The notes under the pieces were generated by a model that saw nothing but the letters and a program-made list of their open reading frames with translations, had not been told where the DNA came from and did not search any database. A stretch of DNA of 64,000 bases from Candidatus Eiseniibacteriota bacterium (GTDB lineage: Bacteria > Eisenbacteria > RBG-16-71-46 > CAIMUX01): contig JADJQY010000004.1 of the NCBI GenBank assembly GCA_016712505.1, forward strand, positions 1 to 64,000, given 5' to 3'. Positions within the stretch are counted from its first letter, which is position 1. The number at the start of each line of letters is the position of its first letter. The position numbers were made by a program, and so were the translations under genes. This document shows positions 17,994 through 27,226 of this stretch, in pieces.

Positions 17994-18497
17994 TCACACG
18001 GCCGGCCCCTCGCCGAACGGGAGCGACCGCACGAATTGAGCCAACCGCTCAGCTTCCGCTGCCGTCAGATTTCGCGGCAGCTCGATGGCTATCGAGAAGT
18101 CGGGCCGAAGCCTGAAGGAGTGGCGTAGGGCGAGCTCGCCTTCCTCACCCTCGGCCTCCTCCTTGGTTACTTCCTCCACTTTCACCGGTTCGCCCGCAGC
18201 GGCCTGCCCCACGCTTACCATCTGCGCGGACCACTCGAATCTCGACTCCCAACCCTTGCGCCCGATCTTGAACTTTCCGCAACCTGCATCTTCGAGCGCC
18301 TTGAAGACGTCGATCACGTTTCCGCGCGACACGACCGCGCCTGCCGCTTCTACGTTTGCCTGAATTCGGCCGACCGTCGTAGTGCTCCAGTTCCGTGCGC
18401 GGCTCGCAAAGTGATCGAATACCGCGCGCGCTTCCGCGCTCTCCTTGTAGATCTTTCTCAGTTTCGCGACGTCGACTGCAACCGGCCTTGGTGTCAT
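17994..18497 (-). CDS. Hypothetical protein preceding the BREX operon
   Basis: 167 residues from ATG 18497, which has a strong AAGGAGG site eight bases upstream and is therefore preferred over the ATG 36 bases earlier. Two parts are visible: an N-terminal helical region (AKLRKIYKESAEARAVFDHFASRARN, seen as two helices, then STTTVGRIQANVEAAG) that could be a small winged-helix fold, and a C-terminal segment (LPRNLTAAEAERLAQFVRSL) after a glutamate-rich linker. I do not recognise the family. It is transcribed in the same direction as brxF with a 65-base gap to the small upstream frame, and is the first gene after the probable operon promoter. Confidence 0.7.
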   Translation of the reverse strand: MTPRPVAVDVAKLRKIYKESAEARAVFDHFASRARNWSTTTVGRIQANVEAAGAVVSRGNVIDVFKALEDAGCGKFKIGRKGWESRFEWSAQMVSVGQAAAGEPVKVEEVTKEEAEGEEGELALRHSFRLRPDFSIAIELPRNLTAAEAERLAQFVRSLPFGEGPAV

Positions 18498-18499
18498 TA

Positions 18500-18580
18500 T
18501 GGCCTCCTTACGGCACATAAAACACCTTAACATACCGAGTGGCCCTATTGCAATCGCAATGAACTCATATCACGAATATG
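18500..18580 (-). promoter_or_regulatory. Probable BREX operon promoter/operator region
   Basis: This segment is markedly AT-richer than its surroundings. On the minus strand it holds a -35-like TTGCGA (18554-18559) and a -10-like TATGTT (18529-18534) with 19-base spacing, followed by the AAGGAGG site of the gene starting at 18497. Two small inverted repeats lie in it: ATTGC/GCAAT (18547-18551, 18556-18560) and CATAT/ATATG (18566-18570, 18576-18580), possible regulator sites. Confidence 0.4.
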
Positions 18581-19416
18581 GCATGAAGCGCCGGTCGGCC
18601 TGGACCCAGCCTGGGACGGGATTGCCCCAGAAGAGGATCGGCCCGGGCAAACTCTCGCTCGTGCGTGGCGAGGGATCACTAGCCGAACGCCAACTCATCC
18701 TCTCGCCCGTGTGCCGGACACCAAGCGAGCATACCTTGCCTCCTGAAATCTCGGCGGCGTCGCTGAACGGGCCACGCCTCCGCACTTGTGAAGAATCGGC
18801 CCCACGCTACCGCAGATCTCTCCGCGAGAACGCTAGGCCTGACGGGTGCGACCTGGCTCGCGCATCGGAAGACGACCGATCGGGTGCCATTCAGGCGGCT
18901 GATGCCGTGGCCAGGACGAACAACGCGAGCCGGATCGGCTGACCCCTCCCCGGGCATCGAGAGATGAAGGGCGGACTGGGGTCCGGAGTTCGCTTGATCC
19001 GCCTTACGGAGGCGCGAAGTCCGGCCGGACTCACAACAGGTGCCTGCGCACCTGAGAGAAGCTCCTTGCGGATACCTACGGCGGCGGCCATGAATCCTCC
19101 CCGAATCGGCTCCAACGGTCGAAGGACGGCGAGATTCTGCACCGATTCGGTCGAGGTCCGCAACTCGGAAGTGCTGGCCGGGGGAAGTCGTCATCGATGA
19201 TGGTCGTCCGCGGCGGCCGCGTGCGGACGTCCGCGGAGAGATCAGCGGACGGTTCACACTTACCCGAGACATCCATCGTCAGAACCGATCGAGAAGTCCC
19301 ACTTATCGTGGTCACTCCTGCGTGCATGGATCCGCGGCCCCATCGCCGAGAACGACTGCCTCCGATTCGAGGCTCGCGCCACCCGCGACGCCCTCCCCGT
19401 CTGAGTTCGTCCGCCC
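18581..19416. other. Intergenic, no supportable gene
   Basis: About 840 bases between the BREX-side gene and tetR. Open frames on both strands have arginine/serine-rich translations and no ribosome sites. A GC hairpin (CGTCCGC/GCGGACG near 19205-19230) is present but lacks a U tract. I see no RNA gene. Confidence 0.4.
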
Positions 19417-20103
19417 CTACTCCGTCCCCTCCCCCCTCAACCCCTCCAGCCCATCCAGCACGATCTCGAGCCCGTGATCGAAGAGATCCGACAGCACCAC
19501 GGGGTGTCCACCTTCCCCGCTCCGCGCCACGAACCCGGTCACCGCGGCGAGGTGCGGATACGCATCGAGCGACGCCTGCTCCCCCGCCTCCCTCGCCTCT
19601 CGCGACGCGTCTTCATCCTCGACCGCCCAGCTGATCTCCTGCTGGACGAACCCGTAGAGGTAGCTGTCCAGAAGGAGGAACGCGCGGTAGGCCTCGGAGA
19701 CGCTGAAGCCGCCGCTGCGGAGGAGGCCGAGGACGGTGTCGGCGTAGTGGAGGCGGACGGGAGTCCGGCGGCGGAGGCGGGACTCGAAGAGAGTGGCGGA
19801 CCAGGGGTGGGCGAGGAAGGCGCGGCGGGCGGAACGGGCACGGGTGCGCATGGCGTCGCGCCAGGGGGTGCTGGGGGGCGGGAGCTCGATGGTGGCGACG
19901 ACGTGGTCGACGAGCTGGTCGAGGAGGTCGTCCTTGTTCCGGACGTGCTTGTAGAGCGACATCGCCTCGACCCCGAGGGCGGCGGCTAGGGTGCGCATGG
20001 AGAGGGAGGGGATGCCCTTCCGGTCGGCGAGACGGAGGGCGGCCTGGAGGATCCGCTCACGACTGAGGGGTTGCCGCTTCTTCTTGTCGGGCAATGGCTT
20101 CAT
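19417..20103 (-). CDS. TetR family transcriptional regulator
   Basis: 228 residues. The N-terminal helix-turn-helix spans about residues 14-60 (RERILQAALRLADRKG, then MRTLAAALGVEAMSLYKHVRNKDDLLDQL), a near-canonical TetR DNA-binding domain. The C-terminal two-thirds resemble the TetR_C class (HPWSATLFESR, DTVLGLLRSGGFS, LLLDSYLYGFVQQE), a ligand-binding helical domain. It is divergent from the outer-membrane-like gene at 20260, and the 156-base gap holds a perfect inverted repeat at 20163-20182, so autoregulation and control of the neighbour are likely. The inducer cannot be predicted. Confidence 0.9.
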   Translation of the reverse strand: MKPLPDKKKRQPLSRERILQAALRLADRKGIPSLSMRTLAAALGVEAMSLYKHVRNKDDLLDQLVDHVVATIELPPPSTPWRDAMRTRARSARRAFLAHPWSATLFESRLRRRTPVRLHYADTVLGLLRSGGFSVSEAYRAFLLLDSYLYGFVQQEISWAVEDEDASREAREAGEQASLDAYPHLAAVTGFVARSGEGGHPVVLSDLFDHGLEIVLDGLEGLRGEGTE

Positions 20104-20146
20104 GTCGCTCCGGGGGTTCGCTCCGGTCCGTTCGAGCAGACGGCGC

Positions 20147-20174
20147 TTGACGGGATTACAGCGTAAGCCATACT
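20147..20174 (+). promoter_or_regulatory. Candidate promoter for the outer-membrane-like gene
   Basis: TTGACG at 20147-20152 and CATACT at 20169-20174 with 16-base spacing. The -10 lies inside the spacer of the TetR-type inverted repeat, so a bound repressor would block it. Confidence 0.5.
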
Positions 20175-20182
20175 GGGCTTAC
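20163..20182. promoter_or_regulatory. TetR-type operator, perfect inverted repeat
   Basis: Arms GTAAGCC (20163-20169) and GGCTTAC (20176-20182) are perfect reverse complements around a 6-base spacer ATACTG. It lies in the divergent promoter region of tetR and covers the -10 of the plus-strand promoter. Confidence 0.7.
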
Positions 20183-20259
20183 ACCGTACTCCTGGAGCGA
20201 ACCTAGAGCAGCGCACGCCGGGGGTCAACGGGAGGCTTGGTCGATCCTGGAGGAACGTC

Positions 20260-20912
20260 ATGAACAGGAATCTGACCGCGCGCTCCGTCGTGCGGGTGTT
20301 CGTTCTGACCTTGGTGTCGGTGCTCGGGTCGTCGTCGCTCCCCCGCCGGCCTTCGGTCAGGCGTCCGGACTGGAGGGTCCGGAACGCCCCTGTCTGCTGA
20401 GCAGCTCGGCCTTCATGCTGGCCAACCTGGGCTCCAAGGAGTCGCCGCAGTTCTGTCAGCTCGCCCTGGGCTACCTTCTGTCGCGCACTGACGTGCTGGC
20501 GCTCGAGTTCATCACCTGGCGCTACTTCCATCCGCTCGGCATCCCCTACGGACCGTCGTTCGACTCCGACGACGAGCGGTACCCTGGCCGGGTGCGCGGC
20601 ACGGGCGCCGGCCTGGCCTACCAGCACTACTGGTGGCGCGGGCTGTACACGGGGGCGCACGCGACGGCGCTGCGGCAGTCGTACGAAGACCTGGAGGGAC
20701 GGCTGATCCAGCACGGGTTCCAGCTCTTCACGGTGGCGCGGGTCGGCTACCACGTCGCGTTCGCGCGCGGACGCTGGTACGTCGAGCCGTCGATCGCGGC
20801 GACGGCCTGGCCGATCAATACGAACGTGCCGGAGGGGTTCAAGGCGCGGGATGAGAAGTGGAATGGGTACTTCCTGGGGGAGCCGGGGGTGATGGTGGGG
20901 GTGAGGTTCTAG
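20260..20912 (+). CDS. Predicted outer-membrane beta-barrel-like protein, frameshifted
   Basis: ATG 20260 follows a GGAGGAA site and encodes a signal-like N-terminus (MNRNLTARSVVRVFVLTLVS) in frame 1. From about 20345 the conserved sequence continues in frame 3 (PAFGQASGLEGPERPCLLSS) to the stop at 20912. The switch falls at a CCCCC run (about 20341), so one base has been lost or gained. The mature part has alternating aromatic/hydrophobic strands (LALEFITWRYFHPLG, GLAYQHYWWRGLYTGAHA, GRWYVEPSIAATAWPI) and ends in GVMVGVRF, a terminal Phe typical of barrel strands. Degraded relatives of this gene occur at 25085-25285 and at 28642-28741 with 29300-29394. It is probably repressed by the divergent TetR regulator. 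Confidence 0.65.
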
Positions 20913-21079
20913 GCTCCAGGACGACGCGACGAGCCACGCGATCGTGTCTCATCTCCGCCCGCTTGAGCTGCGTCGACGCGCCGCCTAAACTCTTCCCGTT
21001 GCAACCCCGCCGCGACGAGGAACCCGATCGTTCCTCTCCTCGCCGCTCAGCTCCGGCTAATGAGAGGAGGTCCCTCGCA

Positions 21080-23442
21080 ATGTCCCCACGATTCAAGGCC
21101 ACGCTCGCCGTACTGATTGCGTTCGGAGTCGCACCGGTGGCACAAGTGGCTCGCGCCGAGTGGCCCTATAGCGGCCGTCCCGTCATGCCGAGAATCCAGA
21201 ACGCCTATTCCGATTTCGCATCCGCATCCGGAGGTAGTGGCTACGTCGCGCTCGCGATACACGAGCTCGGTTCTCCAAGTAGGACTTCCATTGCGATGTT
21301 TGATCGGGACGGGGTGTCGCTCTGGGGCGATGTTCCGATCCACCCGTTCGGCTATTTCTTCTACTCCCCAGATGTGGCCATCAGCTCGACTGGAGATGTC
21401 TTCATTGGTGGCGAGGCATCGTCGGGTATTCGTGTCGCGCGAGTCGGACTTGCCGGAACCCTCGACTGGGATCGCGTCGCGACCACCGGGACATTTTCAG
21501 GGGCCGACCAGACCCGGGTTCTCCCCAACGCGGATGGAGGATGCTACGTCGCGTGGCGGCAGTACGCGCAATCGGAGCACCGGACCCACGTACAGAGATT
21601 CGACGCCACGGGTGGGACGCCCTGGGGCTCCAACGGGCGCGTCTACGACACGGGAGCAAACGGGTACGCGTTAGAACTGCTTGACGACCAATCCGATGGA
21701 GTGGTCATGGTGGCGAAAGGAAACGCAGGGATCACGATCCGTAGAATTGCGGCGGACGGTTCTCTCGTTTGGGGGCCCATCCAGGTCGCACCTTCTGCGA
21801 CCATCTACCAAGCCTCTGCGGTATCGGACGGCGAGGGGGGCGCCATCGTCGCCTGGACCGACAATGGCCAAGGGGGCGGCGCGTATCACGCCTTCATCCA
21901 ACGGATCGACGGTGAAGGCACCGTCGAGTGGCAATCAACCGGAGTACGGCTCTCTGCCACCGCCCTGGGATACACACCCCGCACGGCACCCGATGGGAGC
22001 GGAGGGGCTTTTGCAGCATGGGCAGACGAGGCCTACTCCTTGCACTACGACCACGTGTCGCCGTCCGGTCATCCGGCGATTGGATCGGGTGGCGCGAGTA
22101 TCTCTTCGGCAGCAAGCTTTCCACAGAACTTGATGGTCCAGCCCGCGAGCAACGGCTCAGCCTGGATCTCCTGGACCACGGACCAAAGCCCCTTGCTGAC
22201 CTGCAGAGTCACGGTGACGGGTGTCGCGATCGGCTCCGAGTTCGCGGTTCCGGTGTCAGCACCGCAGGTCGATACGATTCGCATCAGCAAGCCTGCCACG
22301 AATCCCGACGGCGTTGGCGGAATCTTCCTCACGTGGGTGCAAGGAGAGAACGGGATTCCCGATCGCCCGCTCGTGAGCCGCATTCTGCCATCAGGCGTCC
22401 CCGCGAGCTTCGGAGGTATCTCGGTCACCGTCGCGGACCTGACGGACGACGAGGGGGTTGGCTCCGCGCCACGATTCACAGCCCTGACGCCGATCGCGCT
22501 CCGGATCCCGGCGTGCGCGGCTACACGCTCTGGCGGCGGATCGAAAGCTCCACTGCACTCCGTGAGTCGGTCGTCGGATCAGCATTCGATTGGTCGGGCC
22601 TGATCGCGCCGGGAGCCATCTTCCGCGCGAACGGGGAGTTCGATGCGACCGCCAGCCTCACGTTCCCCGCAGGTACTTGGGAGTCCGTCGCCGCGGTCTC
22701 CGCCACTGGAGCGTCGCAGTACTCGATTGCCGTCCCGACTCGAGCAGACTCCGCGGCAGGAGACTCCAGGCGATAGGTCGTGCTCGCCACCGCGCACGCG
22801 GTCGTGCCCGGGCTCTTCGTGGCGAGTTCGCCCGACTCCGCAAGCTCCGAGGACAACCTCCCTCCGGGGCCGCCTGAGGATCTGTACGGCTGGCGAATCG
22901 GCGCCGAGCGCGCGGAGTTGCACTGGAGCCCGAGCCTGAGCCCCGATGCCGCCTACTATGCGGTGCACCGAGGGGTTCAGCCTACCTTTGTTCCCGCCCC
23001 TGACAATCGCCTCTCCGTGACCTCGCACTTGACGTTCACGGACGACGCGTGGCGCGACGAGTACACGTACAAAATTATCACGATTGATCGGCACGGCCTC
23101 CGGTCGGACCCCGCAACACTGCTTCCGGAGCAGGTGCTGCACGCGGCTGAGCCCACGGCGCCCACGCGGCTCGGTCTCTCTGCCTGCGCGCCAAGCCCGT
23201 TCCGGTCGGAGACGCAGGTGGTGCTCACAAATGATCAATCCGCTTCCGTGCATGTGGGCGTCTACGACGTCGCCGGGCACCTGGTCCGGAGGTTGTTTGA
23301 GGGCAGGTTGTCCTCCGGCTCGCACCTGTTGACATGGAACGGAGTGTCCGACACCGGGCGAGATGTGCCCAATGGGGCGTACTTCGTCCGCGCAATCCGG
23401 GGCAACGAGGCAACGCACTCCCGCGTCGTATTGCTCCGATAG
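21080..23442 (+). CDS. Secreted propeller-like protein with FlgD-type C-terminus, broken by frameshift and stop
   Basis: ATG 21080 has GAGAGGAGG ten bases upstream and a signal peptide (MSPRFKATLAVLIAFGVAPV) ending ARA. The first 460 residues are repeats of the form GGxxVAWxD (for example DGEGGAIVAWTDNGQGGG), as in secreted beta-propellers. At the GGGGG run near 22452 the frame must shift: the domain continues as GGWLRATIHSPDADRAPDP and GYTLWRRIESSTALR. An in-frame TAG at 22774-22776 then interrupts before VVLATAHAVVPGLFVASSPD. A fibronectin-like repeat (PPEDLYGWRIGAERAELHW) and the FlgD-type domain (VGVYDVAGHLVRRLF, WNGVSDTGRDVPNGAYFVR, terminal RVVLLR) follow. The repaired length is about 787 residues. 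It is either a decaying gene or one with sequence errors. Confidence 0.7.
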
Positions 23443-23899
23443 CAGCGCTCCCGTGGTTGCGCAAGGACTCGAGACTCGGCCCGGTCCATCGGCCTGATCG
23501 GGTCGCTCCTGATCGAACGGCGTCGAACTCGAGTTCCGCGGCTGATCGTGCGCCTCGGAGCTGATTCGTACGCGGTAGACGCTCGGACTGGCCGTCGATC
23601 AACGATTCCACCTGCCGCCATACGGCGCGGCCCCCTCGATCTAACTGATGGACGTCCTTCACCGGTTCGACACCCACCCGGCGAAGGACGTCGTCCTGCT
23701 CACCGGCACGCTCTGGAAGGAGCAGTTTGCCGCGCCTCCGGTTTTGCGCGGTCGTCGCTCGGGAGTCGGCGCGAGTGGAATAGTTGTTCGGAGGCAACTA
23801 CGTCGGGTGACCGGTTACCTTGAAGGGTCCCGGTCTCCGATGGGCGGCCGGCGAAACGGACTCACAAACCTCGAAGTCGGCCGGGGCCGGGGTCCGGAC
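23443..23899. other. Intergenic, no gene seen
   Basis: 457 bases between the 3' ends of the convergent secreted-protein gene and the antitoxin gene. Open frames here overlap antisense to the antitoxin or have random arginine-rich composition. No terminator is clear. Confidence 0.4.
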
Positions 23900-24304
23900 C
23901 TAGGAGGCGATTCTGGTCTTGGAGGCGGCAGCGGTGCGGCGTTTGGCTGGCTTGGCGCTGGGCCTCTTCTTGGCAACGGTCGTGGCCGGAGTCTTCCCTC
24001 TGGGGACGAACTTGATCTCAACGCGCCTGTCGAAGGCGGCGGCGACGCGCCGCAGCATGGCGAGTGAATGGCCCTCGTACTGGGCATCTTCGAGCCTGGA
24101 GATGGCGGAGGCGGTGGTCCCGATGAGGTTGGCGAGATCTCGCTGGGAGAGGCCGGCTTTTGTTCGAAGGTCATAGAGCGCCCTGGCCACCTCAGCGTTG
24201 GCCAGTTCCTCTTCATAGGCGGCGCGTTGCTCCGGGTTGTCTCCAACGTAACGGTCGAAGAGAAACTGGAGCGCCGGCGACTCGAAGCGGTGCTTGCGGG
24301 GCAT
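23900..24304 (-). CDS. XRE-family antitoxin (HigA-like)
   Basis: 134 residues. A Cro/C1-type helix-turn-helix lies at about residues 40-95: ALYDLRTKAGLSQRDLANLIGTTASAISRLEDAQYEG is the full HTH core. The last 35 residues are a Lys/Ala-rich basic tail (AKKRPSAKPAKRR). It starts 3 bases after the toxin gene, giving the toxin-first order typical of higBA modules. It should neutralise the upstream toxin and repress the shared promoter. Confidence 0.88.
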   Translation of the reverse strand: MPRKHRFESPALQFLFDRYVGDNPEQRAAYEEELANAEVARALYDLRTKAGLSQRDLANLIGTTASAISRLEDAQYEGHSLAMLRRVAAAFDRRVEIKFVPRGKTPATTVAKKRPSAKPAKRRTAAASKTRIAS

Positions 24305-24307
24305 GGG

Positions 24308-24682
24308 TCACTTCTCCGGTCTGAAGGTGTGGCTTCGGGGGTTCTGCTCGAATCTGGCTTTCCGCTGAAGCGCCGCGCGCAGTTCCCGCTCCGGAACCTG
24401 CGCTTCCTGCTTCACGAACCCATGCGAGAGAACCACGACTTGCCTTCCATGAAAGAAGTAGAGCATCCGGTAGTTGAGCCCGTCCTCCTTCGTTCGAAGC
24501 TCATGGATGCCGTCTCGCAGAAAATCCGCCTCCGGCCTCCGTAGTTCGTGACCGAGGTCTTCGAGACGTTTCAACCGAGCCAGGCACCGTGCCTGCGCCT
24601 TGGGTTTCAAGCCATCGAGCCAGTCAACCAGCGGGACGGTCCCGTCTTCTTCGCGGTAGAGGAGTACCTCTGTTCTCGGCAC
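24308..24682 (-). CDS. RelE/HigB-type toxin (phage-derived Gp49-like)
   Basis: 124 residues from GTG 24682. The fold pattern of the HigB/Gp49 family is visible: DWLDGLKPKAQARCLARLKRLEDLG, RRPEADFLRDGIHELRTKEDGLNYRMLYFF, then VVVLSHGFVKQEAQVPERELRAAL. By family knowledge these are ribosome-dependent mRNA interferases. A good promoter lies only about 13 bases upstream, so the message is nearly leaderless. It is paired with the XRE antitoxin downstream. Confidence 0.88.
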   Translation of the reverse strand: MPRTEVLLYREEDGTVPLVDWLDGLKPKAQARCLARLKRLEDLGHELRRPEADFLRDGIHELRTKEDGLNYRMLYFFHGRQVVVLSHGFVKQEAQVPERELRAALQRKARFEQNPRSHTFRPEK

Positions 24683-24694
24683 CCTACCACCCTG

Positions 24695-24722
24695 AATGTA
24701 GCAAATTTGAGAACAACGTCAA
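24695..24722 (-). promoter_or_regulatory. Promoter of the toxin-antitoxin pair
   Basis: On the minus strand TTGACG (24717-24722) and TACATT (24695-24700) are separated by 16 bases in an AT-rich island. The predicted start of transcription is within about 8 bases of the GTG start of the toxin. Confidence 0.6.
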
Positions 24723-25084
24723 GTGTCCGAACTCGGGTTCCTGGTAGCCCAGAAGACAAATCGACGCACGTAACTTGCGAAGCTGGTTAGCGATAGGATC
24801 CTTGGCAAGATCAGGTGTTCTCGGGGATCTGCACCGGGCACCAGGGAGTCGGGTTGGACCGCTAGTCATGGAGGACAGCTCCTCCCGACAGCGTGGCGGT
24901 CGAAGATGACGCGCCACCGGCGCTTCGAGAGCGCGCCGTCGGGGTTCGTTTCGAAGGCCTCGTCCATCAACGCAGGCATGGGCCATGATCAGCGACAATC
25001 ATCTTCGTTAGCATTCGCCGGTGAGGCAGCACAACGGGAATTCTAGTTGTCGCTGATCAAACCTCAGCTCGCACGACTCGCCGC
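24723..25084. other. Intergenic, no gene seen
   Basis: About 360 bases upstream of the toxin promoter. A 104-codon minus-strand frame here has no ribosome site and random-like composition, and I do not call it. Confidence 0.35.
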
Positions 25085-25285
25085 GGTTCCACCGGCTCAC
25101 CTTGGGCTACCGGCCGTCGCGCACCGAGGTGCTCGCGCTCGAGTTCGTCACCTGGCGCGACACTCACCCGCTCGGCATCCCCGACGCTCCGTCGTTCGAC
25201 TCCGACGACGAACGCTAGCCAGGCCAGGTGCGCGGCGCGGGGGCGCGGCAGGTGGACCAGCACGACTGGTGGCGCGTCTCCGGCA
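25085..25285 (+). pseudogene. Remnant of the outer-membrane-like gene (copy 2)
   Basis: This stretch aligns without large gaps to 20464-20650: the same blocks encode LGYxxSRTxVLALEFxTWR, HPLGIPxxPSFDSDDER and a W-rich QHxWWR block. The copy has an in-frame TAG right after the DDER codons and no start region or C-terminus, so it is a dead fragment. Confidence 0.7.
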
Positions 25286-25744
25286 CCACATCGAGTTCGC
25301 GTGGGCGCGCGATCGACCTTTGACGGGAGGCTACGGCGGGAGGAGTTCTGAGAGCTTCGGCAAGTGGGCGTAGGCAGGGTTTCGCCAAGCGCAAGGCGGC
25401 GAAGCCCCGCGCGGCACGCGCGCTGGGCTTTCGGCGGCGGTGAAGCCGAGACCGAGAGCGAGAGCGGGGAGATTCGGAGCAGGAACAGAGTCCCTCCGGG
25501 AGGCGACCCTTTCCTGTTGGCGACACCGAATGCTTGGGCCTGCCCGCGTTCGGGGTATTCGGGCGCCGGACTGGGCTTTCGAATGGGGGACTGGCGCCCG
25601 TCGCCCCTACCCCTCCCTATCGTCGCTTTGCCCGGTTCCAACCTGATTGAAAGCAGGCCACCACCCCATTCGCCAGTCGCTGATCAGCCGCGGCACCGCT
25701 TCCTCCCCCTGGCTCGCGGCCCTGCGCCTGGAGTCCGCCGCAGA
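25286..25744. other. Intergenic, low-information
   Basis: About 460 bases between the remnant and the SGNH hydrolase. An imperfect GC-rich inverted repeat is near 25400-25440. The long plus-strand frame that begins here is the antisense shadow of the hydrolase. Confidence 0.35.
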
Positions 25745-26725
25745 TCAAAGCCGCGAGAGCACCTGCTCGAATTCGGCCACCACCTTCTTGAACCCCTCCT
25801 CATTGGGGTGAAGTTCGTTGGCCCAGTCCGACTTCTCGCCGTTCCCCGCTGTCAGGCACTTGCGAAGGTCGACGTACCGCACATGCTCGAGTCCGTTCAG
25901 CTGCGAGAGGCTGGCGAGCATGGTGTTGAACCGATCAATGAGCACCCGCATCGTCTTGGTGTTGGCCGCGAGATCGGCGAATCCCTTCTGGTCGAACCCA
26001 GGCTTCAGCCACGGCCCCGGCAGGAGCCACCAGCCCCCGGCGAATCCCCTTCCGTCCGGTACCGGATAGCCGTAGCCGTGGACGAGGAGGGGCAGCTTCC
26101 TGCCCAGCTTGGCCTCGCAAACGCTGGTCACCTTCGTGATGATGGTCACGTAGGAGAGGAACATCCGCTCGTCGACCACGCCCCGCATCACCGATTCACT
26201 CAACCCCGAGATTGGCGACCTGGCATGGTTGAGCAGCATGGCGAGAGCCTCACCGGTGATGTCGTTTCCCCCGCCGGACAGGAGAATGGCCCGCGGCACA
26301 TGGCCGTTGCGAATCAGCTTCTCCACGGCACGGCAGAACTCCTCGAGCTGACCTTCGCCGTAGGCCATCTCCTCGACGCGGTCCCCCTTGTGCGACACGC
26401 GCTCCACCTCGTAGCCGTACTTGTCCTGGAGAATCTTGAGCACGTCTCGCCTGGGGTAGTCGAACCACGAGTCCCCCTCCGCCACGAGCCAGCGGTCGGC
26501 AGCCGTTGGTCCGGCTGCTTCACGGAATCGTGCCGCGAGCAGGGGCGTCGCTGCGCGCGCCCTCGCCGCCGAGCCCTGGTTCTTCCTGACCGTCTTGGCG
26601 CGCCCATCGAGCGCCTTCTTGCGCTGTTTGAGCGTCGCTTTGGCGCTTTCCTGGGCCAACTGGATCGCTGCCTGGATCACGACCTTCTCTGGCTTGCTCC
26701 TTTTCGGTTTCTTCGTCTTGGCCAC
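25745..26725 (-). CDS. SGNH/GDSL-family hydrolase
   Basis: 326 residues. GTG 26725 (VAKTKKPKRSKPEKV) is chosen because GGAGGAG lies five bases upstream; the ATG 45 bases earlier has no site. After a Lys/Ala-rich helical N-terminus of about 80 residues comes the SGNH core: block I GDSWFDYP (catalytic Ser), block III LSGGGNDITG (Asn) and block V ELHPNEEGF (His) near the C-terminus. No signal peptide is evident, so the protein may be cytoplasmic. The substrate is unknown; family members are esterases or lipases. The lysine-rich N-terminus is unusual and could bind nucleic acid or polyphosphate, but that is speculation. Confidence 0.85.
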   Translation of the reverse strand: MAKTKKPKRSKPEKVVIQAAIQLAQESAKATLKQRKKALDGRAKTVRKNQGSAARARAATPLLAARFREAAGPTAADRWLVAEGDSWFDYPRRDVLKILQDKYGYEVERVSHKGDRVEEMAYGEGQLEEFCRAVEKLIRNGHVPRAILLSGGGNDITGEALAMLLNHARSPISGLSESVMRGVVDERMFLSYVTIITKVTSVCEAKLGRKLPLLVHGYGYPVPDGRGFAGGWWLLPGPWLKPGFDQKGFADLAANTKTMRVLIDRFNTMLASLSQLNGLEHVRYVDLRKCLTAGNGEKSDWANELHPNEEGFKKVVAEFEQVLSRL

Positions 26726-26783
26726 AGTTCTCCTCCTCTCAGTCTGACCAGGTTTGCGCGGCACTTCCAAACTCCGAAGCGCT

Positions 26784-26936
26784 CTAGTACGCGTAGCGGA
26801 GTTTCAGTGTGACGGTTCCGGCGCTTGGGTCGCTGATCAGGCCAAACGCGGGAGCGCTGAAGGAGACGAGGAGCGCCACGATCGTGAGCCAGGTCGTGGT
26901 CGGATTCGCGACGCGGAATTGTGGAAGCTGCGGCAT
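26784..26936 (-). CDS. Small 50-residue membrane or secreted peptide
   Basis: ATG 26936 is preceded by GGAGGGG seven bases upstream. The product has a short polar N-terminus (MPQLPQFRVANPTT), one hydrophobic stretch (WLTIVALLVSFSAPAFG) and a short tail ending LKLRYAY. It lies 58 bases upstream of the SGNH hydrolase on the same strand. The family is not recognised, and the call rests on the ribosome site and the hydrophobic segment only. Confidence 0.4.
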   Translation of the reverse strand: MPQLPQFRVANPTTTWLTIVALLVSFSAPAFGLISDPSAGTVTLKLRYAY

Positions 26937-27226
26937 GTTACGGCCCCTCCGTCGGATTTTCGACGGTTGGCCCCAGGGAGCAAGTATGCACCCGTCTGCG
27001 GACGCCGTCGAGTGACCACCCGCGGGATCACCATCCCACTGAATACCACCCGCGGCGAAGCCCAGAAGACGCGGCCGCCTCGGCCGGAAAACGCCCCCGC
27101 GCCGGCGACGCACCCGGTATACTGGCATTCGCGCAAATCGGGGCCGACCGATGTCCGAAAGTCTCCAACCTGCAGCCCCGTCAGATGGGCTGCGTGTATC
27201 ACCGCATTGGACTCGGGGGACACGGA

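Noticed and set aside
18679..19272. Minus-strand 197-codon frame between the BREX side and tetR
   Set aside because: Random-like Arg/Ser/Pro-rich sequence, no ribosome site and no family pattern.
25385..25440. GC-rich inverted repeat as a terminator
   Set aside because: Stem is imperfect, no T tract follows, and no gene ends just upstream.
25364..26812. Plus-strand 482-codon frame over the SGNH hydrolase
   Set aside because: The first part is intergenic and the rest is antisense to the SGNH motifs.
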